A DNA stretch of 64,000 bases from Punica granatum. Taxonomy: Eukaryota > Streptophyta > Magnoliopsida > Myrtales > Lythraceae. The position numbers were made by a program, and so were the translations under genes. The notes beneath the pieces are model-generated. The model had not been told where the DNA came from. It did no database searches and saw only the letters and a program-made list of their open reading frames with translations. The first letter of the stretch is position 1; each line of letters opens with the position of its first letter. Below, piece by piece: positions 1 to 11,878 of this stretch. Where the stretch lies: positions 14,978,274 through 15,042,273 of the forward strand of contig NC_045129.1 of the NCBI RefSeq assembly GCF_007655135.1. Direction: 5' to 3'.

Positions 1-716
1 TTCACATGATATATAGAACCTCATTTATATAATTTCATTCAAGTTGTTTAAGTGCACACACATGGATCTTGAAATGAGAGATGCTTAATTAATTGATCAA
101 TGCTTCAAAGGGCAAAAAGAATAAAGTGCTTCGAGCAATTCACCCCAAAAGGGGAAAAAAAAAGAAAAAGAAAAAGAGAAAAAGGAGAAAACAAAAGAGG
201 GACAAGAGACAATATGGCATTCGATATTGTCTTTTGGTTTAATTAATTGGTTAATGGTTTCTAGAATTGAGTTAGGTCATGTTTTTTTTTGTGTGAACCC
301 TGGTATCCGAAAATTCAATTGGGTCTAGACTAATCCAATTAAGCCAAGTCAGCCCACTATCAGATAAAACTCTCGCAGCGTGGATTTTCTGCATTCATGA
401 ATACTCGAATCCGAGACCATGCTTAAGCCAAATGAAGTATTTTTTAAGTTTTATGAGATTAATGCTGTCAGGTCTTACTATAGCAGGACGGAAACTATAG
501 TACCACTTGCATGCGCTCTTCCCAATTTGATATTGATGCTTAATTTGTTATATAACTCTTTAAGAAGTATAGACACTCCACACTAAATAAAAAGAAGGGC
601 ATGCTTTGTAAACTCAACCACATGGACTGCCCTTAATACTAACAATAGTAATGTCTAAGTGTATATATAAGCGTATATGCCGTATCATGTCATCCTAAAC
701 ACACTCATGTGTTTTG

Positions 717-840
717 GCACTTATAAAATCTTGAGTCTTATAAATGGAGAAAATCAACGACTGGTAGAGATTTAGTCCCTAGGGGACCAACACTCGAACC
801 TGAACAAGTCGGGGCTTAAACGGATATTAGGTGATGCATG
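717..840 (+). repeat. SINE-like dispersed repeat, copy 1
   Basis: About 120 bp similar to 1315-1475 and, in its second half, to 12347-12415. Shared blocks are 'cttataaatgga', a 'gactggtagagattt' type block, and a tail of 'gaacaagtcggg' followed by 'aggtgatgca'. The tail layout and the tRNA B-box-like 'gttcgag' in the sister copy suggest a tRNA-derived SINE, but no A-tail or target duplication is clear. Confidence 0.3.
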
Positions 841-1314
841 TTGAAAAGAAAAACAAATTGCCAATCGACCTGCTTATTATTGTCCAACATATTCGTGAGA
901 TTCCTCAAATATATACATAAGATTATATACCTGTATATAGATTTTCAATGTTTAAACCTACGCTTGTTAAAAAAAAATGAGGTACTTATTTGGCTAAGTA
1001 TTAGTCGCAAGAAGAAGTTCAGTACGGTGGCATTCCCCATCAATCAGAAGCCCAGACCAACATTTTAAATTTAATTCTCATGAGTGGAATTTTTATTGAC
1101 CACTATTTTTTTTTCTCACTTACCGATTCTTTATGGATATCTCTTGTAACAATCAAAAGGAAAAAAAATCTTGTTAAACAATAATGCTGCTTTATATATA
1201 CAGCGATGGAATCAGGTCAGCCCTTACCTTGCAAGATGTAGGATCAGTTGTATGTATCAAAACCGGAATAAGAAAAGATTAATGCATCAAGGTGAATTAG
1301 TTTCTGTGGTTCGA

Positions 1315-1475
1315 CATTCCTTTCCCTTATATAAGGGTCTTTAGTTCGAGTTTTATAAATGGAAAAAATTTCACGATTGGCAGATTTTACCTCTTCATGG
1401 ATGGACCTACTTGAACATAAATTAGTCGGGACCTATTGGCCTTGCATATACTGGGTGGTGCACACAAGGGAGAAA
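1315..1475 (+). repeat. SINE-like dispersed repeat, copy 2
   Basis: This copy has a B-box-like 'agttcgagttt', then 'tataaatgga', 'gattggcagatttta', 'attagtcgggacctat' and 'gggtggtgcac'. It aligns with 717-840 and with 12347-12415. Three diverged copies in 12 kb indicate a real repeat family; the SINE class is an inference. Confidence 0.3.
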
Positions 1476-2831
1476 AACTCAAAATAAAAAAATACAAGAG
1501 GAGACTAGTCTGCATATGGCTCCAAATACAGCCTCAGTTCACTGCACCGACTCAATTTAATATAAGTATATATCATGTCGTTGATTAAGGATTGGCTATG
1601 CATAATTATCGCATAATAACTAACTAATAAGACTAAGAGAATGTGTTGTTGTTTCATGTCCGCCCAATCCGGTACTCTACTGAAACAAGACATCAATATT
1701 CAAAAGCACATGTTCTCTTCCCTAGCTAATTTGGGATTGTGGTGCAGTTAAGCAGTACCGGCTTGGCCGACCCCATGAGGTAATTAGAATGTCTTTTGTC
1801 GTCTGGGCCTTCCAAAGGACAAGTGACACTTCGATGTTGTTTGCTGGGTTGATCGACCGTTCATATCGATGATGATGGTCATTGTCTATCTAATAACTCA
1901 AATCTCACTTGTGCCGTTTGTAGTATATAACGCTATTATTCTCTACACGATTTGGGATTTTCTTTTTCTGTCTTTTTTTGCTGCTGTTCAGCCATAAATT
2001 GGTGGCAGCTTGCTACATCCTCGCATAATCTTTTGATTTACTTTACTCCAATTTGAAATTCAACGAAAATAGATAACTTCGACTTCTTGAAATATCTCGC
2101 TAGGGATCCTCTTATGACCAAGTCGATAATGGCAGGCAAGCCAATTCGTTCGGTAATTCTAACACAAACACATATCTCGACTATATATCAGCTAGCTCTG
2201 GAGAATCATCTATGAATCCTCTCTGTCGTTGGGCTTTATTTTTATATCAGATACTCTTTGTGACATTATGCCCAATATAATTTCCTAATAGTCAGCATGG
2301 CATTAATGAGAAATTTGACCAACAATCAGTTCATGGATTCTTTTAATAAAACGAAAAAAAAACTAAAAGTAAAACTAAACCAGAGAGAATGGTTGATCAC
2401 AATCATTGAGGATAATATCATTTTATTAGATATTTTTTTCGGTGTATACTCTAATAGCGAAAATATAATAATATCAGATTAATTCAGTTTAAATCGAATT
2501 AATCAACTGAAAAATAAAATTTTTGTAATCGTGAATTTCTTTCAGACTTTTAGGAAACGAAATGATATTGAAATGGAAAGAACATCCCCGGGGCATCGGC
2601 CCCATGTTTCCCGAATTTAAATTCTTAGTTCAACTGTTTTGAGTTGACCTATAAGACAAGGTTACTACAAGGGGGCTTAAATTATTTGGTGAGATGTTTC
2701 TTCCCAACCGAGCACGTGTTCCCTTGGGGTAGGACATGTAGCACATTAGGTATGAGGCCTCCGGGCCCCACATGAGCGTCCACGTGGCAAATCTTGCGTG
2801 GTGCACTCACCTTTCTTGGGAGAATATAAAC

Positions 2832-3904
2832 GACAAAATTGACGATTTCGTCCTTGAAATATGCATCTCAAGGCAAATTCGTCCCGGAAAGATATTCTCT
2901 GTATAATTTGGTCCGAACGTTTCAAATGTTTGGACTAATTGGTCCTTTCGTCCAAATAAATGGAGGTCCCTGACGGATTAGCCATTAACGTTGTCCCCAA
3001 CCCCCCTTCCCCCGCGATTTCCTTCCCGCCCAAATTGCCCCCGATTGGAGCTACTCTGCCTTGTTCCCCCAAAATTCGATCAAACCCTAATCTTCAAATT
3101 CTGGACAAGGCCTGAAATTCGATCAAGCTTTCCTTCTGCAATTGATGGTTTTGTCTGCAATTGCCCCCGATTGGAGCTTCTCTGCCTTCCGATAAACCCT
3201 AATTGAACCACCCGATTGGTTCGATTTTGGCACTGTTGGAGCTGATTTCAGCTCATCTCGAGCTGGAGATCCTGCGCAAGGAGTGCTTCTGCATTGTAAG
3301 TGTTGACATTTACTTACACGAATGTCTCTGTAAAGGGTTTTCGAGGAGTCTCGGTTGCTGTTTCTTTCTTTCAGTTTAGCTCTGTTTTACCGTACTGTAT
3401 TTATGTGTGTGTGCAAGTGAAAATGTCGTAAACTTTTTAGCAGAAAGTGTTCTGTTGCTCAGTTGCTATTTGCAGAACGTGCCTTGATGTGATGAGTCTG
3501 CGAAATTTTCCGTCTATTCTAAGAGTACGGGTTCCGAATGTCTTCTACTTTCTAATTGACTATTCGTATTAGAACAAGCATGAAGTTACAACTACCGGCA
3601 GGGGGGAGGGAAGGAGGATAGTTCATCCTAGGAAATTTTTGGATTTTCCTATGGGGAGCAGATGCTCCTCATCCTCACTCTCTTACCTAGCCAGATCGAT
3701 AGAAAATGTATCTGTCTCCATTGTTGTTCAATTTCGTTGTAGATGTTCTCATGGGAAACTTATTGCTTCATTTTGGGGAATGTCTTATATTGTGGTGACT
3801 TCTGTTTTTTGCTCTTAAAGCTCTCGTACGGTGCTATATCATTTAGAGTTCAAATGGTAGTGAGACGAAAATTTGTTTCTAGTCTGGTGGGAGTGGAGAG
3901 GTGT
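2832..3904 (+). repeat. Left long terminal inverted repeat
   Basis: This is the inverted counterpart of 5239-6292. It reads like a gene 5' region: C-rich leader, two copies of 'cccgattggagct' (from 3046 and 3166), 'aaaccctaatt', then a good splice donor (GTAAGT at 3296). A further open stretch runs from about 3743 to the inner edge. The outer end begins GACAAAATTG. Confidence 0.8.
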
Positions 3905-4167
3905 TACAAGGACCCCGTTTTGAAGGACCAACAGTGGAATGCTTACACAGATCGTTCTCCTGGTGCTGACAATTACTTCGAGGTGGTGATGAGTTGGAGT
4001 TCAACATCAAGAATAGCATCAGATTGGTCCTTGCAGAGGTATGTCAAACGTACCACTGGGTCAATTTGGATCATATCCCGATTTTTTTTTTATTATAACT
4101 TTTCATGGTTTTACGATACTTCAAGACATTAATGCGTCTCCTGCCCTGTTCTCGTCGGGGATTTCAG

Positions 4168-4302
4168 GTAAGGAGAAAGCAGACAACTTCAGGAGTTTAC
4201 TTAGGAAAGGATGTCTTGGCTCTGGTAATTGAGCCTCAAGTAGATCATTCCCTCATTGTGGCTCTGGTTGCTGTTTATGGATCAATGAGCCATAGAATGT
4301 GA
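4168..4302 (+). pseudogene. Captured terminal exon of a LURP-one-related (LOR)-like gene
   Basis: A splice-acceptor-like 'ggggatttcag' ends at 4167. It is followed by 44 codons and a TGA stop at 4300-4302. The peptide contains the blocks RRKQTT, LGKDVLALVIEP, VDHSLIVALVAVYG. The pattern 'LGxDVxxLVxxPxxDxxxxxALVxxx' is characteristic of the C-terminal strand and final helix of plant LURP-one-related (tubby-like fold) proteins. A genuine family member is about 200 residues, so only the last exon is here. A further possible exon lies upstream (3905-4040, donor GTATGT at 4039) but I cannot name it. It lies inside the spacer of the Mutator-like element and probably arrived by capture. Confidence 0.5.
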
Positions 4303-4974
4303 TGCATTCTCGAAGAACAAGGGCGATCAGCGATCCCCTACTTAATGGGAAGAGAATTCAAGTAAGTCCGGGATAAACGAGTTGGTGCGGAATCTGGACA
4401 GGAGGAAACTGCCGATTCTTTGAGTTTTATTTTATTAAAAAAAAATTTGAGCGAATGTCGAGCTTTTTATTCTTTATCAAATAGGACAGAACTGACAAAG
4501 TGGGTCCGATGTGCGACTTGCTCTTGATGTGTAGTATCTGTAGATAACAGGGTTTTTGACACACCAAGAAGCACAAGTGTAAGAACAGAAAACATTTCAC
4601 CACAATAATGAATATCATATGAACTTCAGAACCCACGAACCAGTTCTGCCGTGATAGCTTCCCAATGTTCTTCACTGATGAGTTATATATATACTACAAA
4701 GGGAAACCGGAAGCAAGATTCTGCAAAAAAATGATCCAGAAAGATAAACATTATATTACTTATGACAAAGTTCACATGGACATAGATAAGATTTGAACCA
4801 AAAAATGATCCCGTGGACAAGCTAAACTAGTAACCCTAAGAACAAACAAAAGGAATGATTTTATAGCTAATAATACTCTTATTCGACCCGATGGCTGTGT
4901 TCTTGTAGGGAACTGTACATTGTATACGTATTGCTCTATCCAAAAAAAAAAGGAATAATTAGAAAGAACGGTTT

Positions 4975-5164
4975 TCATTTCTTCCTGGCATTCTTCAGGT
5001 ATCGAACAGTCATGATGAGCTTCTGCCTTTCGCCTTCAACCTCTCCAAACCTCAGGCTTATCTCGAAGTATTTCTGTTGCATTTCCTTCAGTTCGATTTC
5101 CATCAACTCATTCTTTTCCTTCAATACAACCAATTTAGTTGAAAGACCCTCAAGCTTGATTTGT
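4975..5164 (-). pseudogene. Captured terminal exon of a coiled-coil protein gene
   Basis: Reading the minus strand, an acceptor-like 'taattaccag' precedes 63 open codons ending in TGA at 4977-4975. The peptide is highly charged and heptad-like, with blocks KEKNELMEIELKEMQQKY and RFGEVEGERQKLIMTVRYLK. This is a long coiled coil ending in a short basic tail. It resembles the C-termini of plant myosin-heavy-chain-like / NT-C2-domain coiled-coil proteins, but that family call is from memory and weak. The exon faces the LOR-like exon tail to tail, with about 670 bp of noncoding DNA between them. Confidence 0.5.
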
Positions 5165-5238
5165 CTGGTAATTACAGACAGAAGAAAATGAGACGAATTT
5201 CAGCAATTAGTTGCAATGACCAATGAGGCCCGAAGGTC

Positions 5239-6292
5239 ACACCTCTCCACTCCCACCAAACTAGGAACAAATTTTCGTCTCACTACCATTTGAACTCTAA
5301 ATGATATAGCACCATACGAGAGCTTTAAGAGCAAAAAACAGAAGTCACCACAATCTAAGACATTCCCCAAAATGAAGCAATAAGTTTCCCATGAAAACAT
5401 CTACAACGAAATTGAACAACAATGGAGACAGATATGTTTTCTATCGATCTGGCCAGATAAGAGAGTGAGGATGAGGAGCATCTGCTCCTCATAGGAAAAT
5501 CCAAAAATTCCCCCCCTTCCCCCCCTACCGGTAGTCGTAACTTCATACTTGTTCTAATACGAATAGTCAATTAGAAAGTAGAAGACATTCGAAACCCGTA
5601 TTCTTATAATAGACTGAAAATTTCGCAGATCCATCACATCAAAGCACGTTCTGCAAATAGCAACTGAGCAACATAACACTTTCTGCAAAAAAGTTTATGA
5701 CATTTACACTTGCACACACACATAAATATAGTATGGTAAAACAGAGCTAAACTGAAAGAAAGAAACAACAACCGAGACTCCTCGAAAACCCTTTACAGAG
5801 ACATCCCGTGTAAGTAAATGTCAACACTTACAATGCAGAAGCACTCCTTGCGCAGGATCTCCAGCTCGAGATGAGCTGAAATCAGCTCCAACGGTGCCAA
5901 AATCGAACCGATCGGGTGGTTCAATTAGGGTTCATCGGAAGGCAGAAAAGCTCCAATCGGGGGCAATTGCAAACGAAACCATCAATTGTAGAAGGAAGCT
6001 TGATCGAATTTCAGGCTTTGTCCAGAATTTGAAGATTAGTGTTTGATCGAATTTTGGGGGAAGAAGGCAGAGAAGCTCCAATCGGGGGTAATTGGGGAGG
6101 GAAGAAATTGCGGGGGAAGGGGGATTGGGGACGGCGTTAATGGCTAATCCGTCAGGGACCTTCATTTATTTGGACGGAAGGACCAATTAGTCCAAACGTT
6201 TGAAACGTTCGGACCAAATTGTACGGAGAATATCTTTCCGGGACGAATTTTCCTTGAGATGCATATTTCAGGGACGAAATCGTCAATTTTGT
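5239..6292 (-). repeat. Right long terminal inverted repeat
   Basis: This is the inverted counterpart of 2832-3904, slightly shorter by small indels. On the minus strand it reads from the outer end as leader, splice donor and second open stretch, pointing inward. The outer end, read inward, begins ACAAAATTGACG, one base short of the left terminus. Confidence 0.8.
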
Positions 6293-6303
6293 AGAATATA
6301 AAC

Positions 6304-6770
6304 TCACCCCGTCGATCCACCCTAAGCAACTTAATCATATAATGTTACCTCCCAAAGAGCTATATAGGCCAATACTGTCGAGATATCGAGATGGGAGGTG
6401 TGATTGCTCATATAGAAAATCCTTGAATTTATTAAGAAATTTTTTTAGGGTTTTGGGGCAGAATTGTATTTATGGGAGTTGGACCTCTCTTCTCATTTAG
6501 TGATGAGGACGATGTTTTATAGTTGTAATTTCAGGGCATCGAAAGCTTATAGGTCCGTGGATTCAAAATGTTATATGCAAGTAGACATATGAAAGGTATC
6601 ATCAATGATAACATACCCTACAAAATATTAATAATAGTCAGAATTCATAAACTACACATGAGGTGCAAATACTATTGCACGAACTGTCTAGGTAGGCACA
6701 ACTGAGAGTAATGTCATAGAAATAGGCTTAATGAAATGGAACATAATCAAAGAAAAATGGTATCCGTTCA
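6304..6770. other. Spacer between the Mutator-like and copia elements
   Basis: About 470 bp with no open frame and no repeat that I recognise. It ends in 'gttca' (6766-6770), which nearly matches 'attca' (11874-11878) after the copia element. Confidence 0.5.
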
Positions 6771-6980
6771 TATTACAGTTGTTGTGTATCTTTCCAAATA
6801 TCTTCTATATCTTGTATTTTTGTATAGTTTTCATATTTTAGACTAGCACCTATACGTTTCTTGATTAGGCTAGATTTTGCATTCTTACCTTGATGAACTT
6901 GGCCCTTATATGGGTGATGTCTGACGAAAAATATGACTGACTAAGAGTCCATTTCAATTCTCGACTCTCACATTGTAAGA
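6771..6980 (+). repeat. copia-2 5' LTR
   Basis: A 210-bp repeat starting TATTACAGTTG and ending ATTGTAAGA, followed directly by the primer binding site. It lacks the usual TG...CA ends, and the 3' LTR shares the same boundaries. Confidence 0.85.
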
Positions 6981-6992
6981 TGGTATCAGAGC
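6981..6992 (+). other. Primer binding site, tRNA-iMet type (copia-2)
   Basis: TGGTATCAGAGC immediately follows the 5' LTR. It is complementary to the 3' end of plant initiator methionine tRNA, the standard copia primer. Confidence 0.85.
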
Positions 6993-7070
6993 AAGTGGTC
7001 TAGAGGTCGTACCAAGCTTCGATCGCGCTCTTCCTCTTGGCTAAGTTGATCAACCGAGACTCTATTAATC

Positions 7071-7990
7071 ATGTCAGGAGGCGGTGAAATTCCTGCTGTT
7101 CTGCCTCCAGGAGGCGACGACCAGAACAACGTGCCTTGCTTCCAGGAGCTGCCGTAGCTATTCTTATCTCTCCATACACCGTCACACCATCCGATGGTAC
7201 AATTCCGCGACTCACTGAATGGAGATAATTATTTGACTTGGTCTCGTCTGATGTGGATGGCTTTCCGCGCGAACAATAAGATAGGTATTCATCGATGGAA
7301 CCCTAGATGAACTGGCAGATGATCACCCTAACAAGTTATGGGTCATGGCTAACTCTCGTGTGGTCACGTGGATAACGAATTCATTGGAGAAAGACCTGTA
7401 GCCTAGTGTCACTTGCATTAAGAATGCGTGGGTGCTCTGGGAAGACTTGAGGCAATGGTATGCTCAAGGAAACCGGACTCGCATATACCAGCTTAAAGGC
7501 GAGATTTATACATCATGACAAGAAAGGAGATCAGCATCGGATTACTATGGATTGCTCAAAGGACTTTGGGATGAATTGGATAACCTTCTAGAGAGCTGGA
7601 CCTGTAATTGCGCTGGCACTTGTGGAGCAGCTGCCTACCAACCCGGGCAAAGAGAATGGGAGAAAGCGTATCAGTTCCTCATGGGATTGAATCCCGAGTT
7701 CTTGACGGTTCGTTCAAACATACTCAGTATGGAACCTTTCCCTAATCTTAATCGTGTCTATCAAATGATTACTCAGGACAAGCGACAAAGAATCGTAGCT
7801 CGACCCCAAGAGCTGTAGGACTAGAAGCTACAACTTTCATGGCCAAAGCACTGACTGAGAACAAGCCAGCAGCTCGAGCATGAGGTGGCCGACCTCACTG
7901 CGATTACTACAATCGAGTTAGGCACGCGAGTAGCGCCTGCTACAAGCTTCACGGGCGCCCGACTACTTCAGATGCAGCTATCTAGTGGAT
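7071..7990 (+). pseudogene. gag remnant of copia-2
   Basis: An ATG at 7071 opens a Gly/Pro-rich start, then the copia gag core appears in broken frames. Blocks include 'YYGLLKGLWDELDN' and 'FLMGLNPEFLTVRSNILSMEP' (7552-7818). The zinc knuckle near 7896-7940 is damaged: the second cysteine of the CCHC set reads tyrosine (C-x-x-Y). Stops and frameshifts occur throughout, so no capsid protein can be made. Confidence 0.7.
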
Positions 7991-8259
7991 GGGAGCATCG
8001 AGGAGGTTGAGATAACCAACCTAAAGTTGCGGCTCCAAGGGTTCAAAAGGAGCATATGGGAATGGGAAGAAGCAGAATGGTTCCTATACAAAGAGACCTG
8101 CGGTTGCCTTTAATCAGGCTAATGCAATCCATGCTGCAAGCTTGACCTATCCGACACTGCCTTTCTTTGATGGGTAGATTTAGCTGCTCCTCACCATAGC
8201 AGGACCCGATGAAGAAACCGAGATACAGATTAGTAACCGTTTCTATTTTGTTCCCTGCA

Positions 8260-11200
8260 ATGATACTTGGATCGTCAATACCGGGGCTTCGAGACACATG
8301 ACCAGCCGCCCCTGATTTTTATTTGATTCATCAACTTTGCTCGATGACTTGCCTGTTTTCATTCCTAATGGGAAATCTGTTTGAGCAACACATATTGGCA
8401 AGGTGCATCTAGGTAGAAGATTCAATTTATCTGTAGTATTGTTGGTTTCGGATTTCGATTGTAATTTAATATATGTTGCTTAGTTGTTTGAAGAAATGAA
8501 TTGCCAAATAATATTTTCTTCTGAATGGTGTCTTATTCAGGATCGCATGTTGATTGTGATGATTGGAATCGGTGAGCTTAATGGGGGGTCTATCATCTCT
8601 GATACGTTGCTTCGACTCGTGAGACAAATAAGGCAACGACAATCAAGGTGGATGATATGTGGCATAAAAGGCCCAGGCATCCGTCTCCTCGTATTTCCTT
8701 TCCCGGTTTACAAGTTAATAAGGATTGTGAGGTCCGCCATAAAGCCAAGCAAACTCGATCTGTCTTTCCAAACAGTTTGAATAAGGCAAGTTCTTTGTTT
8801 CAGTTGGTACATGTTGATATGGGGCGCTCATAGAGTTTGGTCTCATTCAGGTGCTTATTATTTTTTAACGATAGTCGACAATTTCAGTAGAGGCTAGTGG
8901 GTTTACTTACTACGAGATAAACCGGAAGTAAAATGTCACTTAATAACAATCTCGTGCATGATCAATTTGATAGAATAGTGAAAGTTTTCGGAGTGACAAC
9001 GGGTCTGAGTTCTTATCTCAAGATATGCATGAATTCTTTTCGCACGAGGAATTGCCCATCAAACTTCATGCGTCGACACTCCTCAACAAAACGGGTGTGT
9101 CGAGCGGAAGCACCGAGACCTTCTAAATGTCGCATGAGCCTTACTTAGTCAAGCATCTATTCCGGCAAAATTTTGGGGTGAATGCATATTGACGGCAACC
9201 TATCTCATCAACATTACACCTACTCCGGTTCTATCCGGAGAAAACCCGTATGAAGTTTTGTTTGGTATGCCACCCACCTACTTGCACTTGAGGATATTCG
9301 GTTCACTTTGCTATGCACAAATAAGGCCACCACCGAAGGATAAGTTTAAGAAACTAGCATGACAATGTATTTTCGTAGGTTACCCTTATGCTAAGAAAGG
9401 GTGACGTGTGTATGATCTCAAGACTCGGGAATTCTTGGTCTAGCGGTATGTCTTTTTTTATGAGAATTTATTTCCTTTCCAAGCATCAGAGATGCGTGAA
9501 GAGGATGAAGAGACACCATTATTCTTGAGCAGGGCACACTCAGACGGTCTAGCTAACATACATGGAGGAGAGGGGGAATCAGAGAAATAAGGAGTTTTTT
9601 GAGGCCGTAAATCAACAAAATGCATCATTGGACGCTGGGCCTTCCTCAAGTCCAGTCCATGATGAGATTCTAGGCGGTCCAGGCCTAGGAAGTTCGACCT
9701 GTATAGGTAGCCCGGGTCGCGCCCCTTCCTCTCCGATTCGAGACAGTAGTCGACCCTCCATCTTGGATTCACGTTCAGCCTTAAGTCCGACCTGAGTTGC
9801 ATCTCGGCTAGGCTCTACGAATCAGCCTTTTTTAGGCGACTCAGGCCTCATATCTTCAGTGGACTTGAGCCCAATTCCAGCGGACTTGAGCCCAATTCCA
9901 GCGGACTCTACTACACATGAATCTCCGGAGTTACGTCGATTTGATCATATTCGTGGACCGTTTATTTCTGAAAGATTATGTTTGCAATGCTCGACTCACA
10001 AACCTCCCATGCTCATCCGGTCCTTCAACCTCCTCAAGTATGTCGTATCCATTGCATAAGTATTTATCTTATTCAAGTGCCACTGATAAGTACATATCCT
10101 TCTTGACTCCTTTAGACTCTGATGCAGAGCCTTGATCATATAAAGAGGCAGTTCGTGATCCTCGCTGCTTAGCAGCTATGGATGAAGAACTTCGAGCACT
10201 AGAGCTCAATGGCACCTGGACTCTCAGTTCTCTACCTCAAAGAAAGAAACCCATCAGTTGCAAATGGGTTTACCATATTAAATAGCATGCTGATGGTCCC
10301 ATTATACGATACAAAGCCCATCTCGTGGCAAAGGGCTTTACACAAGTAGAGGGAGTTGACTTTCACGAGACTTTTGCTCTCGTTGTAAAACTCGTGACTG
10401 TTCGATGTTTTCTTGTTGTTGCTATTGCCAAGCAATGGAAAATCCATTAGATGGACGTGCACAATGCCTTTCTCCATTATGATTTGCATGAGGAAGTTTA
10501 TATGTCGCTCCCATCTAGTCTCACCCTTACTCAACCAAGACAAGTATGTCGTCTCCGTAAGTCCCTTTATGGACTACGACAGGTTTCCCGAAATTGGTTC
10601 TCCAAAGATGGCAAATGCTTTATATGCGTATGGTTTCAAGCAGAGTGGACTTTATCACTCTCTTTTTACTTACTCTAGTGGCACCATTTTCATTGTCGTA
10701 CTCATCTATGTGGATAACTTGATTTTCATTGGGAATTCATCCAGTCATTGTGATTCGTTCAAAAGGTACCTCAGCTCTTGCTTCTGCATTAAAGACTTGG
10801 GTGCCTTGCGATATTTTCTTGGCATTGGGGTGTCCCGTATGGATTCAAGATTGTTCCTCTACCAGCAGAAGTATTCTCTTGATATATTATCAGAATGTGG
10901 AATGTTAGGCTCTCGTCCTTCTGAATTTCCAATGGAGCATAATCATCAACTTTCATCCGTTTCTTGTGATTTAATTCTTGATCCATGACAGTATCATCGG
11001 CTTGTTAGATGACTACTCTTACCATCACGAGACCAAAGATCACTTATTTAGTTCAAATACTTTCACAGTTCATGTAGGCACCTCGACAAGATCACTGGGA
11101 TGCTGCTACTATAGTTCTCCGTTACATCAAGCAGTCACTTGGAGAGGGAATCATTCTTCATCCTCAATCGTTGGAGCTTATTGCATTTTGTGATTCTAAT

Positions 11201-11608
11201 TGGGCCAACTGCTGGATGACCCAACATTCCATCACTGGGTACTTCATATCTATCGAAGGGAGTCTTATTTCATGGAAAACGAAGAAACAAACCACTGTTT
11301 CTCGATCTTTTGCTGAAGTTGAGTGTGGGGCCATGGTTGCTATGGTTAGTGAGGTGATCTGGTTACGCAGCCTACTGTCCTCACTTGGTGTCTTCTTATC
11401 TCGGCCAACTCAATTGTTTTGTGACAATCAGGCGGCGCTACACATTGCTGTCAATCCAGTTTTTCACGGGCGAACAAAATGTATTGAGATCAACTATGAA
11501 TTTATACGTGACCACATCAAGTCAAATGTCATTACTACTACACATGTATCCACAAAGCATCAGTTGGCGGATCTCTTTACCAAGGCATTGGGTCGGGATC
11601 GATTTTGA
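8260..11608 (+). pseudogene. pol remnant of copia-2 (PR-INT-RT-RH)
   Basis: Protease appears at about 8268-8304 as NTGASRHMT, so the catalytic Asp of DTGA is Asn. Integrase fragments follow to about 9480, then reverse transcriptase from about 10130. The RT active site at 10707-10718 reads YVDN rather than YVDD, so both enzymes have lost a catalytic aspartate. RNase H (11171-11608) is the best preserved part, with blocks AFCDSNWANC, KTKKQTTVSRS and CDNQAALHIA; it ends at TGA 11606-11608. There are multiple frameshifts and stops, and nothing is translatable as a polyprotein. Confidence 0.8.
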
Positions 11609-11663
11609 TTCTTTCTCAATAAGTTAGGCGTTCGGAACTCTCAAACTCCAACTTGAAGGGGAG

Positions 11664-11873
11664 TATTACAATTGTTACGTATTTTCTCAAATATCTTATA
11701 TATCTTGTATTTTTGTATAGTTTTCATATTTTAGACTAGCACTTATACCTTTCCTTATTAGGCTAGATTTTCCTTTCTTTCCTTGATGTACTTGGCCCTT
11801 GTATGGTTGATGTCTAATGAAGAATATGACTGACTAAGAGTCCATTTCAATTCTAGACTGTCAAATTGTAAGA
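11664..11873 (+). repeat. copia-2 3' LTR
   Basis: A 210-bp repeat preceded by the polypurine tract AAGGGGAG. It has the same boundaries as the 5' LTR (TATTACA...TTGTAAGA) and about 89% identity by manual count. Confidence 0.85.
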
Positions 11874-11878
11874 ATTCA

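Larger units (their letters stand above)
1..2820. other. AT-rich intergenic region with no gene
   Basis: No open reading frame here resembles a protein; those present are short and low in complexity. The stretch holds poly(A)/poly(T) runs and two degenerate copies of a dispersed repeat, listed separately. It ends at an 11-base flank matching the far side of the following Mutator-like element. Confidence 0.6.
2832..6292. mobile_element. Mutator-like element with ~1.06-kb terminal inverted repeats (Pack-MULE-like)
   Basis: Two arms, 2832-3904 and 5239-6292, are inverted copies of each other at roughly 93-95% identity by eye. They enclose a 1.33-kb spacer. The 11-base string 'agaatataaac' lies immediately outside both ends (2821-2831 and 6293-6303), containing the 9-bp target duplication expected of Mutator-like elements. 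The termini read GACAAAATTGACGATTTCGT, a style seen in plant MULE ends. No transposase is present. The spacer holds the last exon of a LURP-one-related-like gene on + and the last exon of a coiled-coil gene on -, so it appears to be a gene-capturing non-autonomous element. Confidence 0.8.
6771..11873 (+). mobile_element. Decayed Ty1/copia LTR retrotransposon (copia-2)
   Basis: Two 210-bp direct repeats bound a 4.7-kb interior. It has a methionine-initiator primer site (TGGTATCAGAGC, 6981-6992) straight after the first LTR and a purine tract (AAGGGGAG) straight before the second. The 5-bp flanks are gttca/attca, one mismatch. Domain order is gag, protease, integrase, reverse transcriptase, RNase H, which defines copia. 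The LTRs differ at about 23 of 210 sites, so it is an old insertion. Many stops and frameshifts leave no usable frame. The element is similar in size and RNase H sequence to the young copy at 32084-37165. Confidence 0.9.

Noticed and set aside
3743..4132. 129-codon frame as an intact gene
   Set aside because: It spans the inner edge of the inverted repeat into the spacer and crosses a likely splice donor. The minus-strand mirror (5200-5400) shares only the arm part.
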